DNA of 64,000 nt from Sedimentibacter acidaminivorans (GTDB lineage Bacteria > Bacillota > Clostridia > Tissierellales > Sedimentibacteraceae). The position numbers and the translations under genes are program-made. The notes below the pieces were generated by a model. The model was given only the letters and a program-made list of their open reading frames with translations, had not been told where the DNA came from and did not search any database. This document shows positions 1 to 9,317 of this stretch, piece after piece. The stretch is taken from assembly GCF_017873955.1 (NCBI RefSeq), contig NZ_JAGGKS010000009.1:1-64000 (forward strand), in the 5' to 3' direction. Each line of letters begins with the position of its first letter. Positions within the stretch are counted from its first letter, which is position 1.

Positions 1-1979
1 TTCGCATCGCTATAAGTATAATGTCCTGTTAATGTCTGTCCAACTTGTGTCGTCCCCGTTATGCTTTGAACCGTCGCTGTAGGTGCTGCTTGCGCAGTTA
101 TGATTGCTCCTACTTTAGCACTTTCTACTGCAACTCCTGTTGTTGTTCCCGTTGAAGCTACCGGCGTTACTTCAAAGCTTATATATTTTCCGAGATCTGC
201 AGCCTGAAGTAAATAAGTAGTTGCTGTTGCTCCTGCTATTGCTGCTTTATTTGTCCCAGATGCATCATCTGAACGGTACCACTTGTAGGTTGACGTACCT
301 TCCGCATCTGAGTTCGCATCGCTATAGGTATAATGTCCTGTTAATGTCTCTCCAACTTGTGTCGTCCCCGTTATGCTTTGAACCGTCGCTGTAGGTGCTG
401 CTTGCGCCACTGTAACCGCATTAAAGACACTTAACCCTGCACCGGTAATTGCAAATTCGTTGCTAGTAGTAGCATCATTGGTATATTGCTGTTTTGCTCC
501 ATCCGTATAAACCGTATAGGTAGCAATATCACTTGGCAATGTAAAAGCTATTGACTTATAATAACTTTCCGGCACCCACTCAATAACTGGAGCGAGCACA
601 GTACCTACGGAATTGCGCATCTCTGTTTTCGTATTACTATTTTCAGCCGTAGTAAATGTTGCCATTAAAATATATGAGTTTATAGCGCTTCCCGTAACAG
701 CCTGAATTGCAAGATCGCCATATTCACTTAACGCTTTTATTTTAGTTGACGCTTCAATAGTAATCAGAGCGCCTGGGCTTGTAATTCCACCACCGATGCC
801 CGCAGCGTAGACGTCACCTATAGCTATAAGGGTTGAATTTTCAGTAATCGCTATCGTCCCTCCACTGGCACCAGATTTTCCACTCCCTACACCTGAACTA
901 TTTTGTCCACCTGCGGTTGTAACAATTGAATTGCCGCAAATCGTTATTTCTCCGCCGCTACCGTATCGACCCCCACCAATACCTGCACCGCCGTAATCAC
1001 CGCCTGTGGCTGTAACAATTGAATTACCGCAAATCGTTATTTCTCCGCCTTCACCCTGGATTCCACCGCCACCGCCAATACCTGCACCGCCGGATCCTCC
1101 TGTAGCGGTTACCGTTCCACCGCTTATGTCAATCGTACCTCCAGACTTCAGTCCGCCGCCGCCAATGCCGGCACCATCACCATTACCTGTAGCTGTTACC
1201 GTTCCACCGCTTATGTTGACAGTAGCACTCGTCCCAGACATATTTCCACTTCCGATTCCCGCACCGTAAGTCCCACCTGTCGCTACAATTGTTCCGCCGC
1301 TTATATTAATGGTACCATTGTTTCCACCATTACCAGTACCGATACCTGCACCACCTGAACCAGTTTGTCCTACTCCTGTGGCAGTCACCGTTCCGTTATT
1401 TATTGTTATTATACCTGCACTGCCTTCATGTCCGCCCCCCATGCCTGCAGCATAAAGTCCACTTGTAGCGGTTATTGTTCCGCCATTTATAGTTATTGTA
1501 CCTGCATTTTCTTTTTCTCCTCCACCGATGCCTGCAGCCCGTGATCCTCCTGTTACACTTAGAGCTCCGGATCCATCAATATTCAGGGTCGTACCGCTTG
1601 GAGCCTGCAATCCAGCCTTATTATATCCGCTTTTAAATGTATTTGTACCCGCAAGAGTTAAATTTACCGTTGCACCGGTCATGTCAAAAGCGCAAGCATC
1701 CGAAGTTGCACTTATATCAATTTCCACACCGTTTAACGTGATGTTGGCGGTGATGCCGCTTTGGACCACAATTTTATCCGATGTTGTAGTTACTGAGCTT
1801 ATGCTGATTGCAGTACCGCTTGTTATCGTAAGAACATCTCCTGCATATGTATAATCTGTATTTAATACTCCACCAGTTACCGTCAAGCCCTCTGCTGCAT
1901 AAACTGTGAATGTTGAGACCGGTAGCATGGCTAAAACCATGCACAATATCACTAATAAACTTGTTGTTTTTATTTTCAT
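1..1979 (-). CDS. Partial large secreted surface protein with glycine-rich repeats and Ig-like repeats
   Basis: The N-terminal ~660 residues of a protein that runs off the left edge. The frame is open on the minus strand from an ATG at 1979, preceded by a GGAGG ribosome site. It begins with a Sec signal peptide (hydrophobic core TSLLVILCMVLAML, Ala-x-Ala-like end VYAAEG). Residues ~90-400 are a series of ~25-35-residue repeats of the form GGTITATG-x-GAGIGGG, which suggests a right-handed beta-helix or carbohydrate-binding surface module. Then come Ig/fibronectin-like domains containing TTQVGETLTGHYTYSDA. The last two copies are near identical at the DNA level with a 312-bp period (positions 1 and 313). 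Role inferred: exported adhesin or wall-associated protein. An SLH anchor may lie beyond the edge. It follows lemA by 46 bp and may be cotranscribed with it. Confidence 0.8.
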   Translation of the reverse strand, partial: MKIKTTSLLVILCMVLAMLPVSTFTVYAAEGLTVTGGVLNTDYTYAGDVLTITSGTAISISSVTTTSDKIVVQSGITANITLNGVEIDISATSDACAFDMTGATVNLTLAGTNTFKSGYNKAGLQAPSGTTLNIDGSGALSVTGGSRAAGIGGGEKENAGTITINGGTITATSGLYAAGMGGGHEGSAGIITINNGTVTATGVGQTGSGGAGIGTGNGGNNGTINISGGTIVATGGTYGAGIGSGNMSGTSATVNISGGTVTATGNGDGAGIGGGGLKSGGTIDISGGTVTATGGSGGAGIGGGGGIQGEGGEITICGNSIVTATGGDYGGAGIGGGRYGSGGEITICGNSIVTTAGGQNSSGVGSGKSGASGGTIAITENSTLIAIGDVYAAGIGGGITSPGALITIEASTKIKALSEYGDLAIQAVTGSAINSYILMATFTTAENSNTKTEMRNSVGTVLAPVIEWVPESYYKSIAFTLPSDIATYTVYTDGAKQQYTNDATTSNEFAITGAGLSVFNAVTVAQAAPTATVQSITGTTQVGETLTGHYTYSDANSDAEGTSTYKWYRSDDASGTNKAAIAGATATTYLLQAADLGKYISFEVTPVASTGTTTGVAVESAKVGAIITAQAAPTATVQSITGTTQVGQTLTGHYTYSDA

Positions 1980-2025
1980 ATTTTTTTCCTCCTATTTTTA
2001 TCTGTCCTTGCTACTTGCTTATTTT

Positions 2026-2568
2026 TTACTGGGCATAGCTTCCTTTTGACCCACCTGCCTCAAAATACTTTCGGCTTGAAAATCCAAGAATACCTGCGGC
2101 TATAGAGGTCGGAAACATACGAATAGCACGATTTAATTTTGTCACACTATCGTTATAAATCAACCTGCTAGTAGAAACCATCTTCTCATATTGATCCACA
2201 GCATTCATTGTTTTGATATAGCTACTATCCGTCTTTAAATCTGGATAGCGTTCTGCCACCTCAATAATTTTCTCCTTAACCTCATCAATGATATTTTCTT
2301 GTTTGATCACATCGTCAGGAGAAGAGTCCTTCGTTATAGAACGTCTTGCTTGAATGATCTCTTTTATCGTCTTGTATTCATGTTCAACATATCCCCTGGT
2401 TAACTCCAAAAGGGATGTCAACATATCCCATCTTGATGATACCTGAACTCCAATTTGTGACATGGCATTGTTAATATTTTCATCCATAACCACAAGGGTA
2501 CGCTGTACAGAAATGATCCAAAAAATAAGCGCCACTATAATAGCTCCAGATGCAATAATGTAATACAT
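2026..2568 (-). CDS. lemA: LemA family protein
   Basis: A 180-residue LemA-family protein. One N-terminal membrane helix (residues ~3-22) is followed by a long helical domain typical of LemA, containing NNAMSQIGVQVSSRWDML and the PDLKTDSSY segment, and it ends in a short Gly/Ser tail. LemA proteins are membrane-anchored helical-bundle proteins of poorly defined function, often beside envelope or protease genes. An AAGGAGG site lies 7 nt before the ATG. It is 46 bp upstream of the glycine-rich surface protein gene in the same direction, so the two could form an operon. Family assignment is firm; cellular role is unknown. Confidence 0.85.
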   Translation of the reverse strand: MYYIIASGAIIVALIFWIISVQRTLVVMDENINNAMSQIGVQVSSRWDMLTSLLELTRGYVEHEYKTIKEIIQARRSITKDSSPDDVIKQENIIDEVKEKIIEVAERYPDLKTDSSYIKTMNAVDQYEKMVSTSRLIYNDSVTKLNRAIRMFPTSIAAGILGFSSRKYFEAGGSKGSYAQ

Positions 2569-2735
2569 AAGTTTTCCTCCTTTTTTTACAGTAAAGCAAA
2601 TTTGCCATTTTCTAATTTCTTTTATAAGGTTCTAAAGCCTGTGTTAGGTAGTTCTGCCTACAATTATCAATTAAATGTAATTTTGATATTTAAGGTTTAC
2701 TCTGAAATTATAGCAGATTTATCATTAATAAAATG

Positions 2736-3035
2736 TCACTTGCATGAATTGATACATTTTCGACATGAAACGATTATCTTATAAGATTCTTTTACAACAG
2801 CTTCACCCGTAATATAAGTTGTTATAGACTTTTCATCACATATATTCTTATATCGATTAATAATTTCACTACTAATCTCATTTAAAGATACACTTTCAAA
2901 ATTAATTTCGATTGGTTCAGAATCTAATTTCGACATTTCCAACATCTTTTTTATAATTTTATCCATACGATAGACATTAGTCTGAATATGACTGGCATAA
3001 TGCTCTCTTTTTTCAGTATGAATATCTTTGATCAT
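2736..3035 (-). pseudogene. Histidine kinase remnant (dimerization region)
   Basis: About 80 residues match the helix that follows the phospho-acceptor histidine of sensor kinases (HTEKREHYASHIQ, then MDKIIKKMLEMSKLDSEP, then SLNEISSEIINRYKNIC). The H-box itself, the membrane part and the whole ATPase domain are missing. After GEAVVK the expected frame is lost (residues SYKI followed by unrelated sequence). No convincing ribosome site precedes the ATG. This is best read as a decayed sensor kinase gene. Its position beside an SLH-protein gene fits the local pattern of surface genes paired with signalling genes. Confidence 0.7.
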
Positions 3036-3107
3036 CCAATACCCTAATTGAATTTTTATAAGGCACTACTAAATAAATAGGGCGGGTACGAAAAAATCAT
3101 AAAAAAA

Positions 3108-3142
3108 TCCCCCTATCTATAAGCTGAAAATAGATAGGGGGG
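3108..3142 (-). terminator. Rho-independent terminator of the SLH/LRR gene
   Basis: A perfect hairpin (arms CCCCCTATCTA and TAGATAGGGGG, 12-nt loop) is followed on the minus strand by ATTTTTTTATG. It sits just beyond the stop codon of the 3191-6400 gene. A near-identical copy follows the paralogue at 26802-31109. Confidence 0.85.
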
Positions 3143-3190
3143 TGCCGAAAATATTTATTTTTTATTCTCCGTTAAAATAATTCGTGTCCA

Positions 3191-6100
3191 TTAGTTATTA
3201 ATAAGCTTCGATTCTACCAACAAATTCTTAATTCCCTGTGCTGCTTCTGCATAAGTTATATTTAATTTAGGCGATATTGTTGTTGTGCTTGTACCATTAA
3301 ATACATGAGCCGCTAATACTTCTTTTACATAGCTTGTAGCCCAGTGGCTTACTTCTTCAAAGTCTTTATAATTCTGGTATCGATTTGAATCCATTCCAGT
3401 AAGCTTAGTCATCTTCATAGCTCTTTGATACATCGTCATAGCTTCTTCTCTCGTAATTAACTCATCGGGTTTAAAGGTCCCATCCGTGTAGCCACATACA
3501 ATACCATATTCACTGGCAACGAGAATGGCTAATGTTCTTTCTCCGGTGCTGCTCACGTCTATAAACTTATTCTCATGGATCGTTTCTTCCCTGTATAAGC
3601 CTAGTGCACGAACAATATATTCTGCAAAATCTCCACGGGTAATGGCTTTATTTGGTTCAAATTTCTCTGGATTGAAGATGACAAGTCTTGAGGCCATATC
3701 ATTGACCGCATCTTTAGCCCAGTGGTTCTCAACAGATTCTACTGTAATTGCATGCCAGATGACAGCGTAATTAGAATTTGTCAAAGAATTCAACTTCGCA
3801 TACCATTTACCATCCTTAAAGAAGACTTCTGTTGGTACATGACTGTAGGTTCCGTCCGGGTTAAATACGATACCAGTAGTGATTTTACTCTGGTCCACTC
3901 CTTCTGGGATTTTCATTATTCTTTCTACATAGTTGCTAAACTTGCTAATTTCCACTTCTTCTGTTGTACCATCTGTTTTTGTGGTTTTTGCAACAATTTC
4001 AAATTCAACCGGTGGGAATACAAGCTCCGCACCATTCGCTTTGGCTACTTCGTTGTACTTCTTTACCACCGTCTCATTGAGATTGGTAATCTTCACTTCT
4101 ACCTTGATGTCAGCGAGATCTTTTTCTGAAATACCAAGATTTTCCGCTACCTTGCTAATTGTAAATTGTTCAGCCGGAATGATGTACTCTATGGTGTCTC
4201 TCTTGATGGATACATCAAAAGTATTGTCTTCAAGTTTTTTAACAATATCGCCTGTCAGTTCAACTTTAGCAACTTCTGATTCCGTATCCGACACTGGTAC
4301 TTGGATGGTGTTGCCACTTCCTTCTGTGTTATTTTTCACTGCATCTTCTATCTTTCCATCAATAGCTTCGCTATTAACAGCTATCGTTACAATACGTTTG
4401 CCTTCTTCCTCCGATTTGGCTTCTGTTCCAGCTTCTTCCTCTTTTCCGTTAACAATTACAAACACTTTTTCTTGCACTTGTGGGATTGGTGTTGAATCGT
4501 CTCTACCTGATGAACTGCTGCCACCTGAGGATGGCAATTGAGCAATAGTCTTACTTACATTTACTGTATCACTTGCACCATTTAATGTAAGATTCACTGT
4601 ACCTGTAATAGCACCTGCTGTAGTACTTGTAGCCTTGGTTTTATTAAAACTGTTTGTATCATCCCATTCTACATTTACATCATGTAGTGTGGCATTTGTT
4701 GCATTAGTAAGAATAGTCTGTGCTGTGGTTTCGTTGCTCACTGTCAAATTAGAAATTGCTGTTTCAATTGAAGTTTTTGCTTCTGCTAATTTATCAGTAT
4801 CAGTATGTTCTTTTGTCCACGTACCTGTTTGGGTGCCAGTATAAGTTCCGACACCTCCTGCAAGGTAAGAGCTTCTGAAATTGTTGTTCTTTGTTAGCAT
4901 ATTATCCCCAATTGTTATGTCTGCTTTTGACATTTTGATTGATGTTAATTGATTAGCATGAAATGCCCTACTTCCAATACTTGATACACTATCTGGTATA
5001 ATAATTGTGGCTAGGCTGTTTGACCGAAATGCATCTTCGCCAATGCTCGTTACACTATCTGGTATTGTTACAGAGGTTAATTGCTTTTCATTGAATGTAT
5101 CAGATCTAATATTTACAACATCAACTCCACCAATAGTACTTGGTATTACTACATCTTTAGGGCCATCATTTGAGTAATCAGTTATTGTACCTGTACCTTC
5201 CTCAAACGTAAATAATGACGGTAATTGTTCAAATGCTGCTGTGATGATACCTTCCTCAGCGTTATTAGTTGCGTTTCCTGTTACGCCTGCTGCTGTGAAG
5301 AAGTTTTCTGCTACACCTGTTAATGTGTATCCTGCTTTTGGTGTCAATGTGATTGTTGCTGTGTAGATCGTGCTTGCTGCAAATGTTGCATCTGCTGGTG
5401 ACCATGTTACTGTTCCTGTATATTGAGCTGTTTCTGTGATTATTGTGACTGGTGTTGCTCCATTGACTGGTGCCGTTACTCCTTGTATCGCTGGAATGTT
5501 GATCGCTGATAATGCTATAGTCTTACTTACATTTACTGTATCACTTGCTCCATTTAATGTAAGATTTAATATACCTGTAATAGAACCTTCTGTAGTACTT
5601 GCGTTGGTTTTATTAAAACCGTTTGTATTATCCCATGCTACATTTACATTATGTAGTGTGGCATTTGTTGCATTAGTAAGAATAATCTGTGCTGTGGTTT
5701 CGTTGCTCACTGTCAAATTAGAAATTACTGTTTCAATTGAAGTTTTTGCTTCTGCTATTTTATCAGTATCAGTAAGTTCTTTTCTCCATGCACCTTCCTG
5801 GGTGCCAGTATAAGTTCCAACACTGCCTGCAAGGTAAGAGCTTCTGAAATTGTTGTTCTTGTATAGCATAGAGTCCCCAATTGTTATGTCTGCTTTTGAC
5901 ATTTTGATTGATGTTAATTGATTAGCATGAAATGCCCTACTTCCAATACTTGTTACACTATCTGGGATAATAATTGAGTCTAGGCTGTTTGACCGAAATG
6001 CATCTTCGCCAATACTCGTTACTCTGCTTGGTATTGTTACTGAAGTTAGTTGGTTTTCCCTAAATGCTTCATCGCCAATACTTATTACACTATCTGGGAT

Positions 6101-6400
6101 TATAACATTTGTTAATTGATTTTCAAGAAATGCCTGATAACCAATACTTTTTACACTATCTGAAATTTTAACTGATGTTAATTGATTAAAACTGAAGGCA
6201 TGATCACCAATACTTACAACATCAACTCCACCAATAGTACTTGGAATCACTACATCTTTAGGCCCTTCATTTGAGTAATCAGTTATTGTACCTGTTGCTG
6301 GAACAAATGTAAAAGGCGTATCTGCTGCAAATACCTGTGCGGTTCCTATACTTGTAACTAATAATGTTAATACTAATAATTTACTTAATAATTTTTTCAT
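3191..6400 (-). CDS. S-layer-anchored BspA-like leucine-rich repeat protein
   Basis: A 1069-residue exported protein. The signal peptide is residues 1-26 (ends VFAAD). Residues ~30-195 are BspA/TpLRR-type (LRR_5) repeats of the form LTSVTIPDSVTSIG-x-AF. A beta module (~210-300) is followed by an Ig-like segment (~300-385), then by a second LRR plus beta module (~395-645), clearly an internal duplication of the first. A Ser/Gly linker precedes a ~240-residue beta domain, and three SLH domains fill the last ~180 residues (HWAKDAVNDM, FKPDELITREEAM, HWATSYVKEV). SLH domains bind pyruvylated wall polymers, so the protein should be displayed on the cell surface, where BspA-like repeats often bind host or matrix proteins. 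AAGGAG lies 9 nt upstream of the ATG. The pre-SLH and SLH parts are paralogous to those of 26802-31109. Confidence 0.9.
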   Translation of the reverse strand: MKKLLSKLLVLTLLVTSIGTAQVFAADTPFTFVPATGTITDYSNEGPKDVVIPSTIGGVDVVSIGDHAFSFNQLTSVKISDSVKSIGYQAFLENQLTNVIIPDSVISIGDEAFRENQLTSVTIPSRVTSIGEDAFRSNSLDSIIIPDSVTSIGSRAFHANQLTSIKMSKADITIGDSMLYKNNNFRSSYLAGSVGTYTGTQEGAWRKELTDTDKIAEAKTSIETVISNLTVSNETTAQIILTNATNATLHNVNVAWDNTNGFNKTNASTTEGSITGILNLTLNGASDTVNVSKTIALSAINIPAIQGVTAPVNGATPVTIITETAQYTGTVTWSPADATFAASTIYTATITLTPKAGYTLTGVAENFFTAAGVTGNATNNAEEGIITAAFEQLPSLFTFEEGTGTITDYSNDGPKDVVIPSTIGGVDVVNIRSDTFNEKQLTSVTIPDSVTSIGEDAFRSNSLATIIIPDSVSSIGSRAFHANQLTSIKMSKADITIGDNMLTKNNNFRSSYLAGGVGTYTGTQTGTWTKEHTDTDKLAEAKTSIETAISNLTVSNETTAQTILTNATNATLHDVNVEWDDTNSFNKTKATSTTAGAITGTVNLTLNGASDTVNVSKTIAQLPSSGGSSSSGRDDSTPIPQVQEKVFVIVNGKEEEAGTEAKSEEEGKRIVTIAVNSEAIDGKIEDAVKNNTEGSGNTIQVPVSDTESEVAKVELTGDIVKKLEDNTFDVSIKRDTIEYIIPAEQFTISKVAENLGISEKDLADIKVEVKITNLNETVVKKYNEVAKANGAELVFPPVEFEIVAKTTKTDGTTEEVEISKFSNYVERIMKIPEGVDQSKITTGIVFNPDGTYSHVPTEVFFKDGKWYAKLNSLTNSNYAVIWHAITVESVENHWAKDAVNDMASRLVIFNPEKFEPNKAITRGDFAEYIVRALGLYREETIHENKFIDVSSTGERTLAILVASEYGIVCGYTDGTFKPDELITREEAMTMYQRAMKMTKLTGMDSNRYQNYKDFEEVSHWATSYVKEVLAAHVFNGTSTTTISPKLNITYAEAAQGIKNLLVESKLINN

Positions 6401-6531
6401 TTTTAGAATGCTCCTTTTTTCTTTTTCAATTATTTTTTAATAATTAAGTTACTCTCTATTCCTTACGCGAAAAGCGTTTATTCTATTTCCTAGCAAATCA
6501 TTTTATTATCCATAATTTTAGCATATTTCTA

Positions 6532-6573
6532 CAAAAAAAAGACCAAACCTTGCCAACTGGTAAGATTTGATCT
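6532..6573 (-). terminator. Rho-independent terminator after the sensor kinase
   Basis: A 16-bp hairpin with a few G-U pairs (AGATCAAATCTTACCA against GGCAAGGTTTGGTCT) is followed by eight Ts on the minus strand. It ends the two-component transcript and isolates the SLH gene downstream. Confidence 0.8.
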
Positions 6574-6595
6574 TAACTTTATAATCTTAAGGATA

Positions 6596-8395
6596 TTATT
6601 TAGGAATTGTTATAATTATCTTTGTCCCAATGCCCATCTTACTTTCTACTTTCAACTCCCCTTTAATGCTTTCAACAATTCCCTTTACCACCACTAGTCC
6701 TAGCCCTAGACCGTCTTTTGTCCTGCTATGGTCAATCCTATAAAAAGGTATAAGGATCTTGTCAATCTCTTCTTGATCCATCCCTATGCCACTATCTTCT
6801 ACTGTAATAATCACTTGTTCATCTAACCTATATTCAACCTTTACTTCTCCCCCATCCTTATTATATTTAAATGCATTATCCACAAGATTATATAACATTC
6901 TATCAAACTGAAGAGGCTTAATCGGTAGTAAATAATCTTCTTCCTCCCACACCACTATAAATATTTGATTTTTCTGATTATATATCTGATAATGACTTTT
7001 CAGTTTTTCAAGACTTTCTTTCATGCTGGTGGTGTAATCCCCGCCTACATTACTTTCTAGATTGAGATACGCATTGATGTTATCTGTCATCTTTTCCAAT
7101 TCTTGTACGGCTTCTAAACTGGTCTTTGTGTATACTTTCTTCTCATCACCAGCCATATCGTATTTTTCTAACATTTGATTATTGAGTTTAATCACTGAAA
7201 GTGGCAACTTTAAATCGTGACTAATACCCCTAATCAATAAAACTCTTTCGTATTCTTTTTGCTGTTTCTCATATTGGGCCATCTTATTTAGATAGGTCTT
7301 AATTACCGCAATCAAGAATCCTAAGACATAAATGATACTGCCAACTTGAGGACCATTCATAAGAGATGATAAATATCCTTCTTTAAAATAGTTTAATTTA
7401 ATTAGAATCCAATAAAGATTAAATCCTGCAAAAACACTATAAGTGGTTAATAAAATCATGCTGTATGGCTTATCTTTGATATGGCCAATCACGGACATAG
7501 AAATCATCACAATAGCGCCCATTAGATATATTATTAAAAATGCAGGGCCATTCACTTCAAATATATATTGACTGGCTAAGATTAAAAACAACCCTAAATA
7601 TAAAATAATATAGCGCCTTTTTATTTTAAATTGATATAAGGTATAGAGTAGGCTTTGATATAGGAAATAATTGATCGCCGTGGTTAAACTTTCAAAAAAA
7701 TAGAAATTATGACTGGTAATACCAAAGACCTCACTGAATATATGTACTTCTCCTGAAATACTCCATTTAAAGACGGAAACAATGCTTATTAAAAGGATAC
7801 TGAACATATATCTGTCCCGATCTCTACGATAAAGCACACTACTGATGATTAAAATAACAAAAAAACAAATCCCCATAAAGGTGTTAACCATGGTTCTTAA
7901 AGCAAGATATTTTCTTATAGTATCTTTTGTTCCCAGTAAAAAAAATGGTTTCATCTCATTAATTGTTTTGTTTTGTAATTGTATTTTAGCCCTATAACGG
8001 CCATCTATCTCTTTATAATCTCTTTCATTTAGTTCAAACACACCATAAGCAATTTCATTCGTGTAGCCGTCTAAGGTTTTATCATAATTTTGCATTCTGA
8101 GTTCATCCGCTATATAAATAGTGTAGGCATACTCGCCACCTTCAAAAACGAATGCTATTTCCTTTTTATCAGAAGATTCTATATAAAAAGTATATAACTC
8201 TTCATTATTATATGCCAATATTAACGCCTTTTTGGAGGTCTCTAAAACTTCATCTACATAAATGGTATGCAAATCATCTTTTATATAGTCAGTTACCTTT
8301 AGATTAAACCCATAAAAACTATAGATTGTCAATATTCTTATTACAATTAATATAAAGATAGCTAACCCTATTTTTTTAATGACATCTTTATGCAT
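6596..8395 (-). CDS. Membrane sensor histidine kinase, 7TM-type
   Basis: A ~599-residue kinase. An N-terminal helix, a ~150-residue extracytoplasmic domain and about seven membrane helices (roughly residues 170-375) resemble the 7TMR-DISM layout. Then come HisKA with phospho-acceptor His in GISHDLKLPLSV, the N box NLVDNAFKYNKDGG, the G1 box DSGIGM and the G2 box GLGLGL. An ATG at 8440 would overlap the upstream regulator gene. I prefer the ATG at 8395 because GAGGA lies 7 nt before it and it clears the regulator's stop codon. It pairs with the OmpR-type regulator directly upstream. The ligand is unknown; the extracytoplasmic domain implies an external signal. The surface-protein gene downstream is a plausible target, but no operator was found to prove it. 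Confidence 0.88.
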   Translation of the reverse strand: MHKDVIKKIGLAIFILIVIRILTIYSFYGFNLKVTDYIKDDLHTIYVDEVLETSKKALILAYNNEELYTFYIESSDKKEIAFVFEGGEYAYTIYIADELRMQNYDKTLDGYTNEIAYGVFELNERDYKEIDGRYRAKIQLQNKTINEMKPFFLLGTKDTIRKYLALRTMVNTFMGICFFVILIISSVLYRRDRDRYMFSILLISIVSVFKWSISGEVHIFSEVFGITSHNFYFFESLTTAINYFLYQSLLYTLYQFKIKRRYIILYLGLFLILASQYIFEVNGPAFLIIYLMGAIVMISMSVIGHIKDKPYSMILLTTYSVFAGFNLYWILIKLNYFKEGYLSSLMNGPQVGSIIYVLGFLIAVIKTYLNKMAQYEKQQKEYERVLLIRGISHDLKLPLSVIKLNNQMLEKYDMAGDEKKVYTKTSLEAVQELEKMTDNINAYLNLESNVGGDYTTSMKESLEKLKSHYQIYNQKNQIFIVVWEEEDYLLPIKPLQFDRMLYNLVDNAFKYNKDGGEVKVEYRLDEQVIITVEDSGIGMDQEEIDKILIPFYRIDHSRTKDGLGLGLVVVKGIVESIKGELKVESKMGIGTKIIITIPK

Positions 8396-8408
8396 CTTTT
8401 TGTCCTCA

Positions 8409-9083
8409 TTAACATACCACCAGTTGATAGCCCTTGCCATAAGCTGTTTCTATGATAATTTCTTGGCTACCAATCTCTGATAAATTCTTTCTAAGCCTCG
8501 CAACTAAGGTCTGCATACGATAATTCTCATTCATTTCTTCTTTAAAAAATTCACTGAACTCTGACTTATCAAGATAACTTTTTTCCTCGTACTTTTCAAA
8601 CAAAACCTTTAAGAGTTTAATTTGACTGGGTTGGATATTAAAGGTTTTACCTCTACATGTTAATTTATTTGTATCGACATTAAAATCAATATCACCTACT
8701 TGAATTTCGCTTAACTGTGATATCATTCTTCTTCTCATAGCATTCAACTTATAGATCAATTCATATAAGTCAAATGGTTTAGTTATATAATCATCAGCCC
8801 CGTTTTCATAGGAGATACACTTACTTTCTCCATCATCAAGTGCCGTGATCATTAAAATCCTACTATTGTGATACTTCCTAAAAAAAGGAATTAAATCATA
8901 TCCATTTCCATTTGGCAACATAATATCAAGGAGGATAATATGTGGACGTTCAACCAAAAATGTCTTTTTTCCGCCATCAATGTCTTTCTCGCCAAATGCC
9001 ATGTATCTTTCTTTATTTAACATATTCACTAAGCTTTCATTTAAAGATGCCTTATCTTCTATCACTAGCACTTTTATTTTCAT
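8409..9083 (-). CDS. OmpR/PhoB-family response regulator
   Basis: 224 residues. The receiver domain has the acidic pocket near residue 10, the phospho-acceptor Asp in IILLDIMLPNGNG (about residue 53), a Thr in MITALDD and the conserved Lys in YITKPFDL. The C-terminal winged-helix Trans_reg_C domain ends in the usual EIIIETAYGKGYQL segment. It precedes its partner kinase by 13 bp in the same operon. The region from here to the guanine deaminase stop carries a decayed FMN-binding fragment. Confidence 0.9.
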   Translation of the reverse strand: MKIKVLVIEDKASLNESLVNMLNKERYMAFGEKDIDGGKKTFLVERPHIILLDIMLPNGNGYDLIPFFRKYHNSRILMITALDDGESKCISYENGADDYITKPFDLYELIYKLNAMRRRMISQLSEIQVGDIDFNVDTNKLTCRGKTFNIQPSQIKLLKVLFEKYEEKSYLDKSEFSEFFKEEMNENYRMQTLVARLRKNLSEIGSQEIIIETAYGKGYQLVVC

Positions 9084-9209
9084 AGGTTTTTCCTTCTATC
9101 TCCCCGTCCACATTCGAAATGCACAAGGCGTATATTCTCATTTAATTTTAACCTAAATTATTCAATTATTAATAATAAATTCTGAACTCAGTTTTCTATC
9201 ATAATTTTA

Positions 9210-9310
9210 CTATTCTTTCTTTACTACTTCAAGTGCTTTTAAAATTACTTCCATAATTCTATCGGACGTTTATGTTGCACCACTTACAACCTGAAAATCT
9301 TTAGAGACTT
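9210..9310 (-). pseudogene. FMN-binding domain C-terminal fragment
   Basis: In one minus-strand frame, with the stop TAG at 9210-9212, the sequence reads DFQVVSGAT-stop-TSDRIMEVILKALEVVKKE. VSGATxTS followed by a short amphipathic helix is the signature at the end of FMN_bind domains, whose Thr carries covalent FMN in Rnf/Nqr-type proteins. The x position is TAA, one base from a Tyr codon, and everything upstream is gone (guaD ends at 9318). This is a small gene remnant. Confidence 0.6.
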
Positions 9311-9317
9311 ACTATCA

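Noticed and set aside
3525-4541. Long plus-strand frames opposite the SLH/LRR genes
   Set aside because: They mirror the codon bias of the opposite-strand repeats and have no ribosome sites or domain features.
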